Shown here in pieces: positions 22,853 through 35,525 of a stretch of 64,000 bases of DNA; positions within the stretch are counted from its first letter, which is position 1; each line of letters opens with the position of its first letter. Origin of the DNA: Nymphaea colorata (Eukaryota > Streptophyta > Magnoliopsida > Nymphaeales > Nymphaeaceae). The position numbers and the translations under genes are program-made. The notes below the pieces were generated by a model, which did not search any database, was not told the origin of the DNA, and was given only the letters and a program-made list of their open reading frames with translations. The stretch spans positions 33,265,934 through 33,329,933 of the forward strand of contig NC_045138.2 in assembly GCF_008831285.2 (NCBI RefSeq), given 5' to 3'.

Positions 22853-25360
22853 GGTGCACTTGGTTCTGTCAAACAAAGGAGAAGATCTTTTTTTTTTTCG
22901 GTGTTCTGCAGACAATCAAGATCAGCAAAGCTGATCTTCAGCCTGGTGCCATCAGACTGCAGTTGAGAATGCATCAGAATGGCCGATATGAAGATCGATG
23001 AAATATTTTGAGTCACGGTTGACGTAAAAGACTGAATTGATAAAGGTGGAGGCATCAGGTGACTGAACGTCTTCAGTTTGTGGTCAACTTCTACGGCTTA
23101 GGGCAAACATGCCTTCTTAGCTTTACTGTAATGTCTATTTTGCATAGTTTGTTACTAAAGAACACCAAGTAATCAAAACTAAATAAATATATTATGTTGA
23201 AATATTGCATGTTTGCCAATTTATCCTACACTAAATAATCAAAGCTAAAATGGGTATTTGTTCCCTCTATAAATTTTAAGTAATTGGAATCTCCTATCGT
23301 CTACTACTCCTGACTTTAGATTTGTAAAGTTCATCCGAATCATATATCTGAGGGCGAGTATCCGTGTCCTTCAATGAGTACCTCTTTTCCAGTTCTGCTG
23401 GCAGGGAATTCGGTTGTTCCATGCGTCAACGGTAGGTGATGCGCTCTTTGCCCAATGTCGATGTTCCCCCAATGCCGAAAGATTTTAGCGAAAAGAAGCA
23501 TTTACCGAATATCGAACTCGTAAAAGCCTTGGATTAACAACCAATCCGTCTATGCCATCATCATGTCATGAGGCAGTACAAGGCCAGCGTGATCCAATAA
23601 TATTTTAAGTCTATAATCCACCTGAGTTCTATGGTGATCCGACAAGATATGACTACGTTATATTTGCAATTAAAACTGTTCTATTCGACCAGGTAAAGAC
23701 TGGATTGGACCTAGCCTGAATATTTTATTTTTTCCTCGTTAAATAGCTGTCGGCAGCTTTCCTTTTTAATTCCTTCTGGAGATTCAGTCTAACGGGGGTT
23801 GAGAATATTACCTTAACCATGAACAGTCATTGATTGCAAGATTCGTTTCACTGATATGGAACTAGGCCGTCCCTTCTACGACCAGTATACATCGAGCTTT
23901 TCCTGCCAATTCCGGTGCTTCCTACCTACATTCGTTTATCATCTTGGGCCCTATTTGGAGGTCCTATGCACCTGCACATCCCCTGTCTTGGAAGGTCAGA
24001 CGCGGTCCTTGGACATCGTGAAGGCACTTTGTCCAACATACTTGTACGTCGGTCGTATGCCCCTTTCTCCGGCAACCTCTTGTTTCCGGCAACCTCTTGT
24101 TTGGTCATGTCTCCGTTGTGACTCGCCATCATATAACCAAGCCAGATCAAAGGATGTACCTTCAAACCGGCCGGTTCGGGAAGCAACCATGAACAGGCGG
24201 GTGTCTCATGACACCCTTATTATTTCAATCCTAAGAGTTGCGGAGGCTGAAATCTTTGGCTCAAGGGTACTAATTCAAAAAAACGTTTAAACCCATTAAT
24301 TACATGTTAAAACAATTGAAGAATAAAAGGTACCATATCTAAATAAATAAATAGTTGAGGGTCGCATTTATAAAATAAGCAAATAGATGGGGCTACATAA
24401 TGCGTAAATTAAATAAATGCTGTAGGACAGTGCGGGCAACTGCCCACACAAAACGGCGTGTGACGTCGACCCCACCTAATAGCTTCTTGGGCGAAGGTGG
24501 CCTCACTGTTTTGGAAAATCAAAACGAGGGTCGGAGATATGAGGAAAGTGCTTTTATTTAATTTAATTAGGCAAAAGGCAATTCTTCGAAAGGATTAAAT
24601 ACTAACAGGTGAGCGCTCTTGAAACCGATTTATACGCGGCTGAGGCACATGTAACCAGCTCCCTAATGTTGACTGCTCTTCTTCCACCCGTGTTTAAGGA
24701 CAAAATATTTGGAATCATAAAACGTTACAAGGCGGTCGTTTAAGAATTTCTAAAATAGAGAAAGCATGTTTCAGCAAATACTTGCAAGGTAAACGGGTAA
24801 ACGAAAGCTCATCAAGGATTGGGTGCGCATATGTAAAATACGAATGATTTCGATTCCTGTTCTGGTTTTTCTGTTTTTGTGAACCAGAGCAAGAGTTGGG
24901 TGATTTAAAAGTTTTCATACAGAGACACAATTTTTTAGCTATCACTGGAGACCGAGGTACCAAATTTGAAAACTACAGTTAGGCCTTGCGGGAGAGAGCG
25001 ACGGGATTCCTGTGCCATGATGGCCTATGAGACCTGGTCTAGCGACTCTTTAATGGCGGATCAATTACCTAAAAGACAGTCAAAGATGAAAAAGAAACTT
25101 GAAATCTTTTTGAAAAGGATGGTTGGGGTGAGTAGCCGTTTGGATCTGACAGGTGCCCATTTGTTTGTTCCAAACTTTCCCAGATCCATGTTTTCACTAT
25201 GTAATGCACAGCGGTCATCAGGTACTTGACTACTTTCTCTGGTTTGCAGGTTTCTCACTCTCTTTTATGGTAAAATCACAAAAGAAAAACAATTTGTACA
25301 TATAGCGGCAGTTGGTATAGTGCAACTAGCGACCAGTTGGGGTCCAGGGAGACCTACTGC
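22853..25360. other. Intergenic, no gene seen
   Basis: AT-rich sequence with possible old LTR-type fragments around 24180-24490 (for example GGGCAACTGCCC). Open frames at 23856-24290 and 24966-25229 have no recognised motifs. Confidence 0.5.
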
Positions 25361-25363
25361 TAA

Positions 25364-25640
25364 GGATGAAACTCCAAAACCTGATTTTGCTTTCAAAACC
25401 AGGTTTTTGGTGTGTTTGGGTTCTATCAAAATTGGATTTGAGTAAAACCCAGTTTTGAGAAAACCTGGTTTTGTAAAAAGAAGCAAAAAACCTGACCCTC
25501 CTTTGGTTATTTAAAAACCAGGTTTGGGATGTGTTACCCAAACAAAAAACAGGGTTCTTTAAACTCATTAAAAAACTTGGTTTTCATGAAACCAAGTTTT
25601 CAAAAACTAGATTACACGTGGGTGTCATCCAAACACCACC
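25364..25640 (-). mobile_element. Second, shorter copy of the 3.7-kb transposon family
   Basis: The right end GGGTGTCATCCAAACACCACC is nearly the reverse complement of the left end of the 3689-4914 element. The body has the same AAACCAGGTTTT-rich subterminal words. TAA flanks both sides (25361-25363 and 25641-25643). The left terminus does not match well and is probably eroded, and the whole copy is under 300 bp. Confidence 0.55.
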
Positions 25641-25643
25641 TAA

Positions 25644-27048
25644 GCCTTTTCAGCTCAACAAATTAAGTTTAACCAAGTCTTGGTAATATGGAGATCCACA
25701 TGGTTGGCGGCATGTGGTTATTTATGGTTGAAGCAACTAAAATATTAAGATTTGAAGAGTTCTAGGACATAATACACATTACCCATGATCGTTTAGGATG
25801 GACATGGATTGCTTGGTAAGTGTTCTCCAATAAGCAAATCGGGTGATGCATGAGGTCAAAATTTTATCACCAACAAGCGCCGTTCAATATTCAACTAATC
25901 CAATCTTTATTGTATTGATCGGTTTTTTATGCAGTGAATCGCAACGCCTATCATCGAGAAAAACTAACTAAACTAGATCATGATTTTTGCTTTTGTCCTA
26001 GACGATCCAACTCCGTTATTCTTTAGATGTTCGAAGGAGGAGAGATGCACGTCATGTTGCGCCTCTTTCATCCCGCGATCACATGGAGACACCGGAAAAG
26101 ACAAGCAACACCGCCTCCGTAGACTTCCTTTAGGGTTGCAAAGTGGTCCCGATCTGATTGGAGATTTTATCAGTATTTAGAGGATATGATTATGATCCTT
26201 CCGGTAACACATTTTTCTCCGATGCTCCCTAATCTTCACCAACAAGAGTGCCATGCATAATCTCAGTTGCTAGTTGGCGAAATAGAGAGAGATCATAAAT
26301 ACTCAGAGGTTTCTGTTAATGTACAAAGGTGTCACATGCCAATATGAGAGATGAAAGCAGGTTTTCCTTACTTTTCTTATGCTATATCTATTTTTTTCGG
26401 TTATTCTTCTTTACATTCTTTTCATACAAAGTAGATGTTCTTCCTTTCCTTCTCAAGGTTTTTCTTAAAAGCAAAATTTCAGAATATCACAAATTATCTT
26501 CGAAGACCGAGACATGCATGGGGGAAGAGAGAGAGGGACCAATTACCTTCGGTGTCGATCAAAGTGGGTGAAGGTGTAGGAAGGATCCACAACTCAGAGC
26601 GCCGGATCCACGGTGTCCGCCCCGATCTGGTAAAACGACAGACCGGAGCAGTGGAGAGAGCGGGAGGGGCTCGCACGTGCCGCCCATCCTCCGTACGTCT
26701 TGCCGTCGCTATTAGCAGCCGCCACCTCCTCCTCCCCTACCCCAAATCATCCATCCATCGCCTTCGTGGGGCCACCCGCCGCGGGGAGTAGAGTAGGGGG
26801 TCCTCGCCGGGAAATTCGAAGGTTCCGGTCATCGAAGATTGCCAGCTCTGCTCCGGTGAGCTTTTCTCATCAAATAATAAAATCTCGATCCTCGACGAAT
26901 AGTTCACGACTTTCTTCTCTCAGTTTCAAAGCACATGAGCATGTCAAGAAGACCATCCCGAAAGAGTGAACCGCTTTTCTTGAGCTCCCATGAATTCCTC
27001 TAATTAAAGTTAACCATTACAACTGGAAAGAATGGCCCTTTTTCTTTT
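25644..27048. other. Intergenic, no supported gene
   Basis: The sequence becomes GC-rich from about 26560. A plus-strand frame at 26700-26969 encodes a Ser/Arg-rich peptide with no recognised domain. It could be a leader or unrelated exon, but I cannot support it as a gene. Confidence 0.4.
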
Positions 27049-27492
27049 TTACGAAGGAAAGCCGGAAAAATTTTCCGTCCAGAATTCGGGGGGGTTGGTG
27101 AAAAGCTCTAGAAATGACCACTTGGAAGATGATGATTGGCGGTGAAGAGTGGGGTGCATGGTACGGGGGAGTGAGGGTTCAGCCAGTCGGGGCCGCTGCA
27201 TCACGCGAGGAGGAGATTTGATCTCGTCGTACGGACAAGAACGGGGCTGCCGGCGGTAGCCGGTGATGGCCTGCAGGAGGCTGCCTATCTCTTTTGGATC
27301 TTTTCGAGGGTCTTCTGACAGATGAAATATCTTCCCCCGCCGGTCTGGGGATCGGATGTAACCGATCTCAAAAGGCTCCGGCTCGTTATCTTCCGATACG
27401 CACAGTATCGTTTTGATGAGGGACCGTTTCGGACTTGAGATTGCAATGTCATGTCGCTGTTGCTGATATGGGGGACGGCCCAAGATTTTCAT
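27049..27492 (-). CDS. Orphan ORF, 147 aa, hypothetical
   Basis: This is an uninterrupted minus-strand frame opening MKILGRPPYQQQRHDIAI. It is moderately GC-rich with fairly even codon choice, which sets it apart from the AT-rich surroundings. The product is basic and rich in Pro, Ser and Arg, and ends FLELFTNPPEFWTENFSGF. There is no signal peptide, membrane segment or domain that I recognise. It may be one exon of a longer gene, an orphan protein or a transposon fragment. A chance frame in GC-rich DNA is also possible. Confidence 0.3.
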   Translation of the reverse strand: MKILGRPPYQQQRHDIAISSPKRSLIKTILCVSEDNEPEPFEIGYIRSPDRRGKIFHLSEDPRKDPKEIGSLLQAITGYRRQPRSCPYDEIKSPPRVMQRPRLAEPSLPRTMHPTLHRQSSSSKWSFLELFTNPPEFWTENFSGFPS

Positions 27493-28201
27493 GCTCCTTT
27501 GGGGGGGGGAGTCCTACCATCAACGTCGTAAGGCCACCACATCTTTGTGTTATCAAGAGCATAGGATTGCTGTGTCTTTCCGGTGGAGAGTGGTGTGCGG
27601 AGTGGGAGCACTCATGCCAAAAGGGTTGAGTTTATGCACCCCTCGCAAATGCAAATATTGTACTGGAAAGAATCTCTCCCCTCTTACAAGTTACACCGTT
27701 TCAAAATTTCATATATATTGCGAGTAAAGTAAAAGCATGGTTGTCGATCGATATTCCTTCCCACGCATTGAATCCGCAAGAATGTAGCATTATCGCGGGA
27801 TTTGGTTGCCGAAGAAAAATTAACCGGCGACACCATTGGTTGCCTAAATCACGTAAGTAAACCTGCAAATCAAGAACGCCTCCAAGACGGCCTTAGCAGC
27901 GGGAAGGAAGGACATGTCCCCGAGAGCCAAGCGTCGTGTAGGCAGAAGAAGAATATAATTAAAAAGACTAGAAAACAGTGGGCCTGTGTCTCAGGTAGGT
28001 ACAGAGAGAGAAAGACAGAGGCAGAGTACGGTACTAGCACTAACTGTATGCCCCACACGACGAGGTCCCCACAAAGGGGAAGGGAAGGAAGGGAAAGGAG
28101 CCTCTTCCCTTTCCTTTCTCCCTTAGGGTGACCTGTCAGGTGACTGTGAGCAAGAATTAGCGAGTGAACCCTCCCTCTCTTCTCCTTCTCCTGTGAATCT
28201 C
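27493..28201. other. Intergenic and upstream region of the SPEAR-type gene
   Basis: No gene is seen. At about 28072-28127 a purine-rich block (GGGAAGGGAAGGAAGGGAAA) is followed by its near-complementary pyrimidine block, so a hairpin could form upstream of the SPEAR-type gene. Confidence 0.45.
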
Positions 28202-28208
28202 TATAAAC
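28202..28208 (+). promoter_or_regulatory. Possible TATA box of the SPEAR-type gene
   Basis: TATAAAC lies 387 bases before the ATG at 28589. If it is used, the leader is about 350 bases and includes the upstream ORF at 28289-28387. Confidence 0.3.
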
Positions 28209-28288
28209 AATGAGAACCAGAAACCGAAAGGACTAGAAAAAAAAGGAGGGAAACGAAAGAATAGAAAAGGAAGATGTAGGGGATAAAT

Positions 28289-28387
28289 ATGCAAACCGCC
28301 GCACTCTGTCGAGCCATAATGTCTCTCCAGGCAGCAACGCTTCTGTTTCTGCTGCTGCTGCTGCTGCTCTTCCAACACCACCACTAG
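28289..28387 (+). CDS. Possible upstream ORF encoding a 32-aa Leu-rich peptide
   Basis: An ATG opens a 32-codon frame ending in TAG, about 200 bases before the main start codon. It reads through the (CTG)6 tract as leucines, giving a hydrophobic core (ATLLFLLLLLLLF) and an HHH end. It would count as a uORF only if the leader begins upstream of 28289, which is plausible given the TATA-like box but unproven. Confidence 0.3.
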   Translation: MQTAALCRAIMSLQAATLLFLLLLLLLFQHHH

Positions 28388-28588
28388 GCTTACCTGAAAC
28401 GTATAGCCATTCTCTTTCACTGTTGCTTGCACCCAGCCCCTACCAGCTACCACTAGGCTACCTGACTCCACACTGCGCAACCCTATAAGGTACCATACCA
28501 GAATCCGACTCTCCAACATCCCTCTCTTCCTTTTCCCCATCTTCCCATTTCACTTCATTAGCTAGAGAGAGAGAGAGAAGGTTGCTTC

Positions 28589-29816
28589 ATGGCGACGACT
28601 TTGCTTCTGTGGCCGGACAAGACTGGAGACGACCAACCACCTGAGAAGGAGAAGCAGGACGCTGCTGCCGTACCCCCAAGGCTGAAGAACCGAAAGGGTG
28701 GCAGGACGGCGGCGAACGCCCCTAAGAAGCAGCCTCAACGCGGCCTGGGAGTCGCGCAGCTGGAGCGGCTCCGGCTCCAGGAGCAGCGGCGCAAGATGTT
28801 GGCGGAAGCCGAGCTCATCCAGGGACAGCAGGCAGCGTCTGCGCTTCAGTACTCATTCCCGTATGCGGACGGCCGGAGCTGCCCCGGCGCCGGCGTGATG
28901 GTTCCCAGGTTGGCGCACCCGGCGTATTCAGGAGCCGGGTCCTGCGACAACCCACCGAGCCTGGCTGCAATGCAGCGATACCGAATTGTCAGCAGCGTCC
29001 GGCCTCCGCTGTTTTCTGATGGAGCGGAACGGTTCCTCGGTGTCGGAGCTGGCGCCGATCCGAGGCTGCACAACGTCTTCCAGGCGACGCCGGAGAAGAT
29101 GAAAGAGCTCTCTTCAAACCAAAACCTGACCTGCTGGTCGGACCAGTGCGAGACCTGCAACAAGGTAGGCTTCTGAAGATTTTCAGAACGTTCCTTCCTG
29201 TACTCTTTCCCTCTCTAGAACATTGTCCGCATTCTCTTTGCAGTTTTCTAATCAGTTTTTGGGGATGCGTGGTGATGGTGATGGTGATGGATGATGGGGT
29301 CTGCAGAGAAGAAAGCCGCAATACGAGAACCATGGGTTCGTTAAGGAAGGGCGGCAAGGTGGTAAGTGGACGGACGGCTGTGATCTGCTGAGGCTGGGAC
29401 TCTGGACCTCCCAAGCTGCTGATCTCGAGAGGATTGACCGGGAGACGATGGCAGTGAAAAGAGGGGAGAGACATGCACATTTCGCCATGGATGTCGACGA
29501 GGTAATTTCTTGATTTTGATTTTGGATGGTGTCTAATGAAAGGGTGCGAGTGAGGTCACTTTTCTGCTCCTTGGTGGTAGCGGGATTTTACGGCATTAGC
29601 TTTGATTAGTTGCAGGCGGTGGAGAGGAAAGGGAAGGAAGTGAACGAGGGAAGAATATGGGAGTACGAGTTCTTCCCGGCCAAGAATGGAGGATCAGAAG
29701 GAGAGGTGAAGAATGTGATGGCGGTTGGTGAGCCCTCTTCTTCTGGTATTGGCAGTTACGCTCCTTCGTCGGCCTCTGCGTCGTTGGATTTGTCACTCAA
29801 GCTTTTTTCTTGCTGA
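28589..29816 (+). CDS. SPEAR: SPL/NZZ-family EAR repressor (SPEAR/TIE type), three exons, 323 aa
   Basis: Exons 28589-29164, 29307-29501 and 29616-29816 are all in phase 0 with GT-AG introns. Two landmarks define the family. One is the basic RGLGVAQLERLRLQEQRRKM block (residues 51-70), the counterpart of RGMGVAKLERQRIEEE in SPOROCYTELESS. The other is a C-terminal EAR motif LDLSLKL (314-320), which recruits TOPLESS co-repressors. A KNRKGGRTAANAPKK stretch before the SPL block fits a nuclear signal, and WEYEFF in exon 3 resembles a family aromatic patch. Known relatives bridge TOPLESS to TCP factors and act in sporocyte formation and leaf shape. That role is inferred here. A GA-rich tract sits just before the ATG. 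The gene stands alone, with no related neighbour. Confidence 0.9.
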
Positions 29817-30070
29817 GAAACAACAATTCAGTTTGTTGTTTATTGTTTTCTTGGATTTTTGAAACCGTGCTGTTAAAATGAATCTGAAGACGTTTCTTTC
29901 TCTCTTCCTCTGTACCTTTGTTTAGGAGCTCTAATTCTTCTGTTTGTTTGCTTTCTTGGTTCTTGAGATTTTATGTGATGACTTTCCCTCTGTCTTTCTC
30001 TGTCGTTCTTTCTCCCTCTCTCGTTTGGTGGGCGTCGTAGAATTTTTCCTTCATCATTTTTCACCTAGAG

Positions 30071-30076
30071 AATAAA
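30071..30076 (+). promoter_or_regulatory. AATAAA poly(A) signal of the SPEAR-type gene
   Basis: AATAAA lies 255 bases after the TGA at 29814-29816, following a T/C-rich 3' region. Confidence 0.4.
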
Positions 30077-30465
30077 CCTGGAAGTTCGTTTCTCTCTCAC
30101 TCTGTCTTTTTGGTGTATGTCGTAGAATTTTCTCTATTTCTTTTTACTATGTGGAATAGAACCTGTATCTCTCTTTCTGTGGCAAAGAAAGCAGGTCAGT
30201 TTTTACTCTGGTTTTGCTGCACTGCCCTTTTTGATGATGAGTATCTTTCCGTCTCCTTTCAAGTGGATTTGGTAATTGTCCTCTCCCACCCGAAAAAGAT
30301 GTACGTGGTCCTTTCGGAAACCAGCACAAGTTTGTCCCGCGGATTGTGGTTTTTGTTTGTGGACGATATCTCAAAAGACAGTCACGTCCTCAACATTGAG
30401 TGTAGAGCAGGCATCCACCAATAGGAGACAAGGCTCGTAAGCACCATCATAAAGCAAGCAGACCC

Positions 30466-30466
<1 letters not shown>

Positions 30467-30495
<29 letters not shown>
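30467..30495. repeat. (TC)n microsatellite
   Basis: About 14 perfect TC units. A second CT tract of about 25 bases follows 130 bases downstream. Confidence 0.9.
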
Positions 30496-30499
<4 letters not shown>

Positions 30500-32788
30500 G
30501 AGTTTTGTCATTTGTGTCACCAAGCCTTCTTTCTCTGTGATCGGGGACGAACCCCCAGCAGCAGTTCTCCGGAAGCTTTTTTTCTCCGCGGATTTTTCAT
30601 TTTCTTTTTCTCTTCTCCATCTGCTTCTCTCTCTCTCTCTCTCTCTCTTATCTTTTGTGGCATGATAGCTACAGTTGCGTTGTTTTCCCACCAACCAAGT
30701 TGGATGTTACCTTTCCTTTCGAATATACTGAAATATATTGAGGATGGCGCTTCTGCTTTAACCTGTCTTAGTTACACCGCCTCTTTGGACTAGGTGACTG
30801 ATTCCCCAAAATCTGGTGCCACAACATTAGATCTGTTGGTTTCCACTTTTCAGGCGTCTGTGGAGCTATACATTCTTGGAATTCCATGTAACATGTTATC
30901 GGTACATGGGCATCCAACTTTTTACGTGTGAACGATAAAATTTGCTAGCATCTTAGCGTGCATGTTGATGTCGATATCTCTATCAGTGTGTGTGTTGCTT
31001 CTACTTATCTTATCTGGATGCAAGACTCTTTATTGCTATGCACTTTATGTGAATTTTGTCGTGCATACGTGTTTGTGTGGACCTTGTTTGATGTGTCGTC
31101 TCTTAAAATTTTATGATTCTGAAGAAGCCGGTTACTGCATAAATTAAATGGCACAGGGTTAATTTCTGAGGAGTACAATCACTGTAAATCTTCTGTTCCT
31201 GAGCTTTGCATGCGCTTTTGCTTGGACGTGTCGCATCTAAAGAAACCGCATTTCATTGAAAGCAATGTGTCGTCTGATCAATGTCGAACCAGTTGAAAAG
31301 CAGCATATAGAGTGCTGTATATATCTGCACCTGTCATCAAAACAGATGTTCGCTTAAATAACTCTGTGTTTATGGTTGGAATGCCAAAGCCAGAATGATA
31401 AATAACTCTTGTGTTTATAGTTTTCATCACCCAGCATCTAAATGTGCCATAGTTGGAATGATTGGTTAGGTATACTTAGCAGAAGTTAAACGTGACCTGG
31501 CAAATGGGGCTGTTAACATGGTGTTCTCGAATATCCTTTAAGTTGGCCTACCCAGATGCATAAAATTCATTTCAGACTATAATGATTAATGTGCATTGAA
31601 ATAATGAATTTAATAAAGTAGGTCTACGTTAGTTAGATTTTTCCTAACTTCAACTACTTGCCATGGCTTTTGCATGGTTGGCCACGAACATTGATTATTA
31701 GGCTGACTTATCTTCTTCCAAACTTCTGCTGTGGTTTTTTAATCAGTCAAGATTGATCAGAATCAAGTTTTTTATTTTTTTATGTTTTTCTGCTGAGAAT
31801 AATCAAGGGTCTGATAACTTATTATATATCTTTATGGATGACAATATTCGAAGTCAGACCTTTACTTCATTGCATTTTTTGTCACCTAACTCAGCGCCCC
31901 TATTCCTATTGTCCGTTCCACTGCGATAAAAAGTGATATCTCCTGTTCAGCTTCATACAGCGTTTGGTAAAGGGAAAACAACCTGTTAACAAGTGTTCGA
32001 TCAATCTACCCCTAATAACAAACTTCTACTAAATCGTGTTCGTGCCCCTTAAGTTTACACTTACTGTTGTACCTCTATTTTTAGCATTCTTTTAGTATAA
32101 AGAGTAAAACTATTATCATTATTTTAAAATTGGATTTGCAAGTCCAGTCTCATTCTTATGAGTTCACTCATTTTAGGTTGGGGACAAGGGTGAAAAATAT
32201 AAACATAGAAAGTGTTGGAGAAATTGACAATTGGATATCTATTGAAATAACTCAAACATTATTTATTTACTTCTCTCTTCTCATTAAACCGTCAAAAGAA
32301 GCCAAATACTACTAACTATTTTCTTTTTAGAATTTTTCATTCAACTTCTTTTTATGAACTTTCACCATTGATCTGTGTTTCTATATTGTAATTACACATT
32401 TCTATACGATTGCAAATTGACTGTCTACCTTTTTGCTTTCACAATAGTAAACAGTCGTTTTTGTAATTAAAATCACTATAAAAGCTCGAAAATTTCATTC
32501 ACTTTAGAGTCATGGCAAAACCCTTCTGTCCCTTCTCGGATTCAGACTTACATCGTGGCATTTTCCTGTGAACAAACTGGGGCTCGACAGAACTCGTCAG
32601 GGTCCATATTAAAATGCTGATCTTGGTAACTGCAACGCGATCTTGAACAATAATTCTTGTTTTGCAGCTGAGGCCTATAGTTCGCAGTTGTAAACATCAT
32701 AAGAAAATTCAGAAACATGAGATCTGTCGGATCGAAGCTTACATATAGGACGTGGATTCAGATGCTCCGGATATATGAATAAATTGGA

Positions 32789-33032
32789 ACACCAGCGTAA
32801 TTATAGTACGCTTAACTCTTACAAGAACCTACGGAAGCTAAATCTCCAACTGTTCACCTACTTATCCTGTTTGATTTGCCTAGCTTCTTGCAGTTCTTGT
32901 GAGAATCATTATAACACCAGCGCAATTATTACTGCTCTTAAAAGAAGCTATGGAAGCTAAATCCCCAACTGTTCACGTTGTTATCCCGTCTGATTTGCCT
33001 AGTTTGTTCCGTTTTATGTGAGAATCTCTTTC
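32789..33032. repeat. Two-copy tandem duplication, unit about 125 bp
   Basis: ACACCAGCG(T/C)AATTAT starts each copy (about 32789 and 32914). Both continue through GGAAGCTAAAT(C)CCAACTGTTCAC and TGATTTGCCTAG to a GTGAGAATC end. The copies differ at a number of positions. Confidence 0.8.
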
Positions 33033-35525
33033 CCACCCGAGGAATGAAAGGCTGGAGATAAGATTAAACCGGGAAACCTTACCACCAATGAAGTGAAACG
33101 TACGTAGGAATCCATTCTCATTATTTTGTGTTTTTGGGGAGGTTGAAGGCTCTAGGATAGGGCCTCTCATGGAGAGAGAGAGAGAGAGTCTGAATCTTCG
33201 ATGCTTTAATACTGACAAAAAAGAAGGAAAATTGGTTTTGCAATTTCCCGAGATAGAGGTCAAAATTCCCACTTCCGGCGATGCTATGGCCTGCCCCCTT
33301 GCCTGTGTGACAGCGACAGCAGATGATGCCCAAGATCATCCGGGATTCCATGGGAATCCCAACTTCAACAAAATCCTAGGGATTCAACTCATTTGTCCCT
33401 CACTTTTTAATATCCTGAAACCGCCAATGACACATTAAATAACGCAAATGGACTCCTCCCAAGTCCACGGCAAAAGAAAAAGGAAAGCGCTAGCTGCCTG
33501 GCTGTGACATGAAACCAGAAGTTCTTAAATGGTAGCTTTTACTGGAAAGAGTTATCAGCTTTGTGGGGCTCATAAAATTTCTCCATAGTGTTTGGTCAAA
33601 TCATCACAATGGGTGTGAATGGTTTCAAAGAGGCAAGCTACACTGGCCTATAAATGTTGCCAATTTCTTATCATGGTTGAAAATAGATGAGGATGAACAT
33701 CAATCACATGCCCATCTTAAATTTGTCAACTGAGTACATGATAGCTAACAAAAAACTATTCTATATTGTAGTCATGATTCTCATTGCCATAAGTATCTGT
33801 GGTGTGTTGATGTGTAATTTGGGAAAACATGAAATTGGTTTTTCATGTGAATCAAGTTGGAATGTGGACATATTTACTAGCAGATTGCTTCCAATGGTTG
33901 TGGTGGCTCAGAAATCTCAGCTGTTTGCAGAGGACATGATCTTCTTCAGCTAGCTACTAAACCCTATTCTAGCCTCTAAGAAGCATATGCCTAGGGCTGG
34001 TTAGGTTAGTGGAGATGCAACAATAGGACTCTCATTTATAGATTTAGCTGGTGGAGACCTCAACACTGTAAACAGATGATGCCCATAAGCTTATGGGTTT
34101 GGCTGCGGGGGACTTGCCTCCCGGAAAGGTTCTGCACTACACTGATCGGATCGGGTAGGCTTACATGACCTGATCCGTACTGAAATACTGTGCGTCACTT
34201 GGATACCGATATTGATGAGTTTGGAGCCCCTTACGAAAAGTTTATATTAAACTTTCGCAATAAAAGAAAATCTTTTAATGAAAAATAGCACTCAAATATT
34301 TCTGTGTCTGTTTTTCTTAATTATGTGCATTTTCTAGTAAGTAATATACGAAATATATAAGTTCAACAACGTTACAATCTCATGGATGGGAAATGCAGTT
34401 GCTCCTGTGCTCGTCCGATAAATTGATTGCGTGGATATTATATGAAGTATTAAGAGTAAATTTATTTTCTTTAAAATCAGACGTACTAATGAACATCTTT
34501 TTTCTTAGTGAAATTATTTTACTCAATAAACATTATAAATGATTAATCCAATCACTCAAGGGGCATATAATTTATTTGCAAGGACATATATATATATATA
34601 TATATATAGCTATCAGTCCTTTATATGTATGCCATATTTTAACTTTGAATCCTATCCATCATCGATTTTAAAGAGACCATATGATAGATATTAAGTTGAA
34701 AAAGATGAAACCAAATTGTAATTTTTCAAATTCTTAAGCTGTTCGGATGGTCGCTTAACTTGCAGCTGGATTCACATATGTAGAACCATACGTCTTTGCA
34801 CTCAAGGGCAGAGTTAGCACTTTTTTTATTTCAAAAGTCCAACTACAGTTTCAAATTCTTAAAAAGGAACCAAAATATAATTTTTCAATTTTTTTTATAT
34901 AAATTAAAATAAATTTTTTAAAATTTACATGTAAAATTTTGATTTTTCCACGGCATTTGGAGTATTGAGTAACAACCCCAATGGAGAGACAAAGGGAAGG
35001 GCTCCTCCTTCAAGATATCTCTCCCCATCAAGAGGGGGTTGAGAACGGATGTCAAATTTGAAACACGTTTGATCTGCATTTGCAGTATAAGTAACAACCG
35101 CATTTATGACCACGGAGATCAAATTGCTGCTAGTGAGTAAACCTGGAACTGTGTGAATTTAACTGGGATAACACGTGGAGACGAACTTAACATCTTAATA
35201 CAAAAATGAGCCCACGGTTTATGGGAAAAAGGAGATCATGATTTTAATTTTTAACGACAGCTATATGTAGAGCATGACTCGGTGGCGGCAATCCGTGGTA
35301 CTCTCTTTTAGAATATAATTTAGTACAAGATGATTTACCGACTAAGAATGTGTCAACTACTCGATTAGAGTACAGGCCATTAAGATAAATAATGATAAAA
35401 AGCTATGCCCAGTGGAATGTGGATGACTTTGAATTTCCTACTATTCACAAAACCAACCAATTTCCTTGCAAGGTTGGTGTTACAAGAAGCTCTCAGTGGC
35501 TTCCATCGGCTAAGGAAAGACTGCC

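Larger units (their letters stand above)
30077..35387. other. Intergenic, no gene seen
   Basis: Mostly AT-rich sequence with microsatellites: (TC)n at 30467-30495, a second (CT)n near 30626-30649 and (AT)n near 34587-34609. It also holds a 125-bp tandem duplication, listed separately. Open frames are short and unbiased. Decayed transposon sequence is likely but not classifiable. Confidence 0.55.

Noticed and set aside
24966-25229. 87-codon ORF followed by a GTGAGT, looking like an exon
   Set aside because: There is no matching acceptor or partner exon and no recognised motif.
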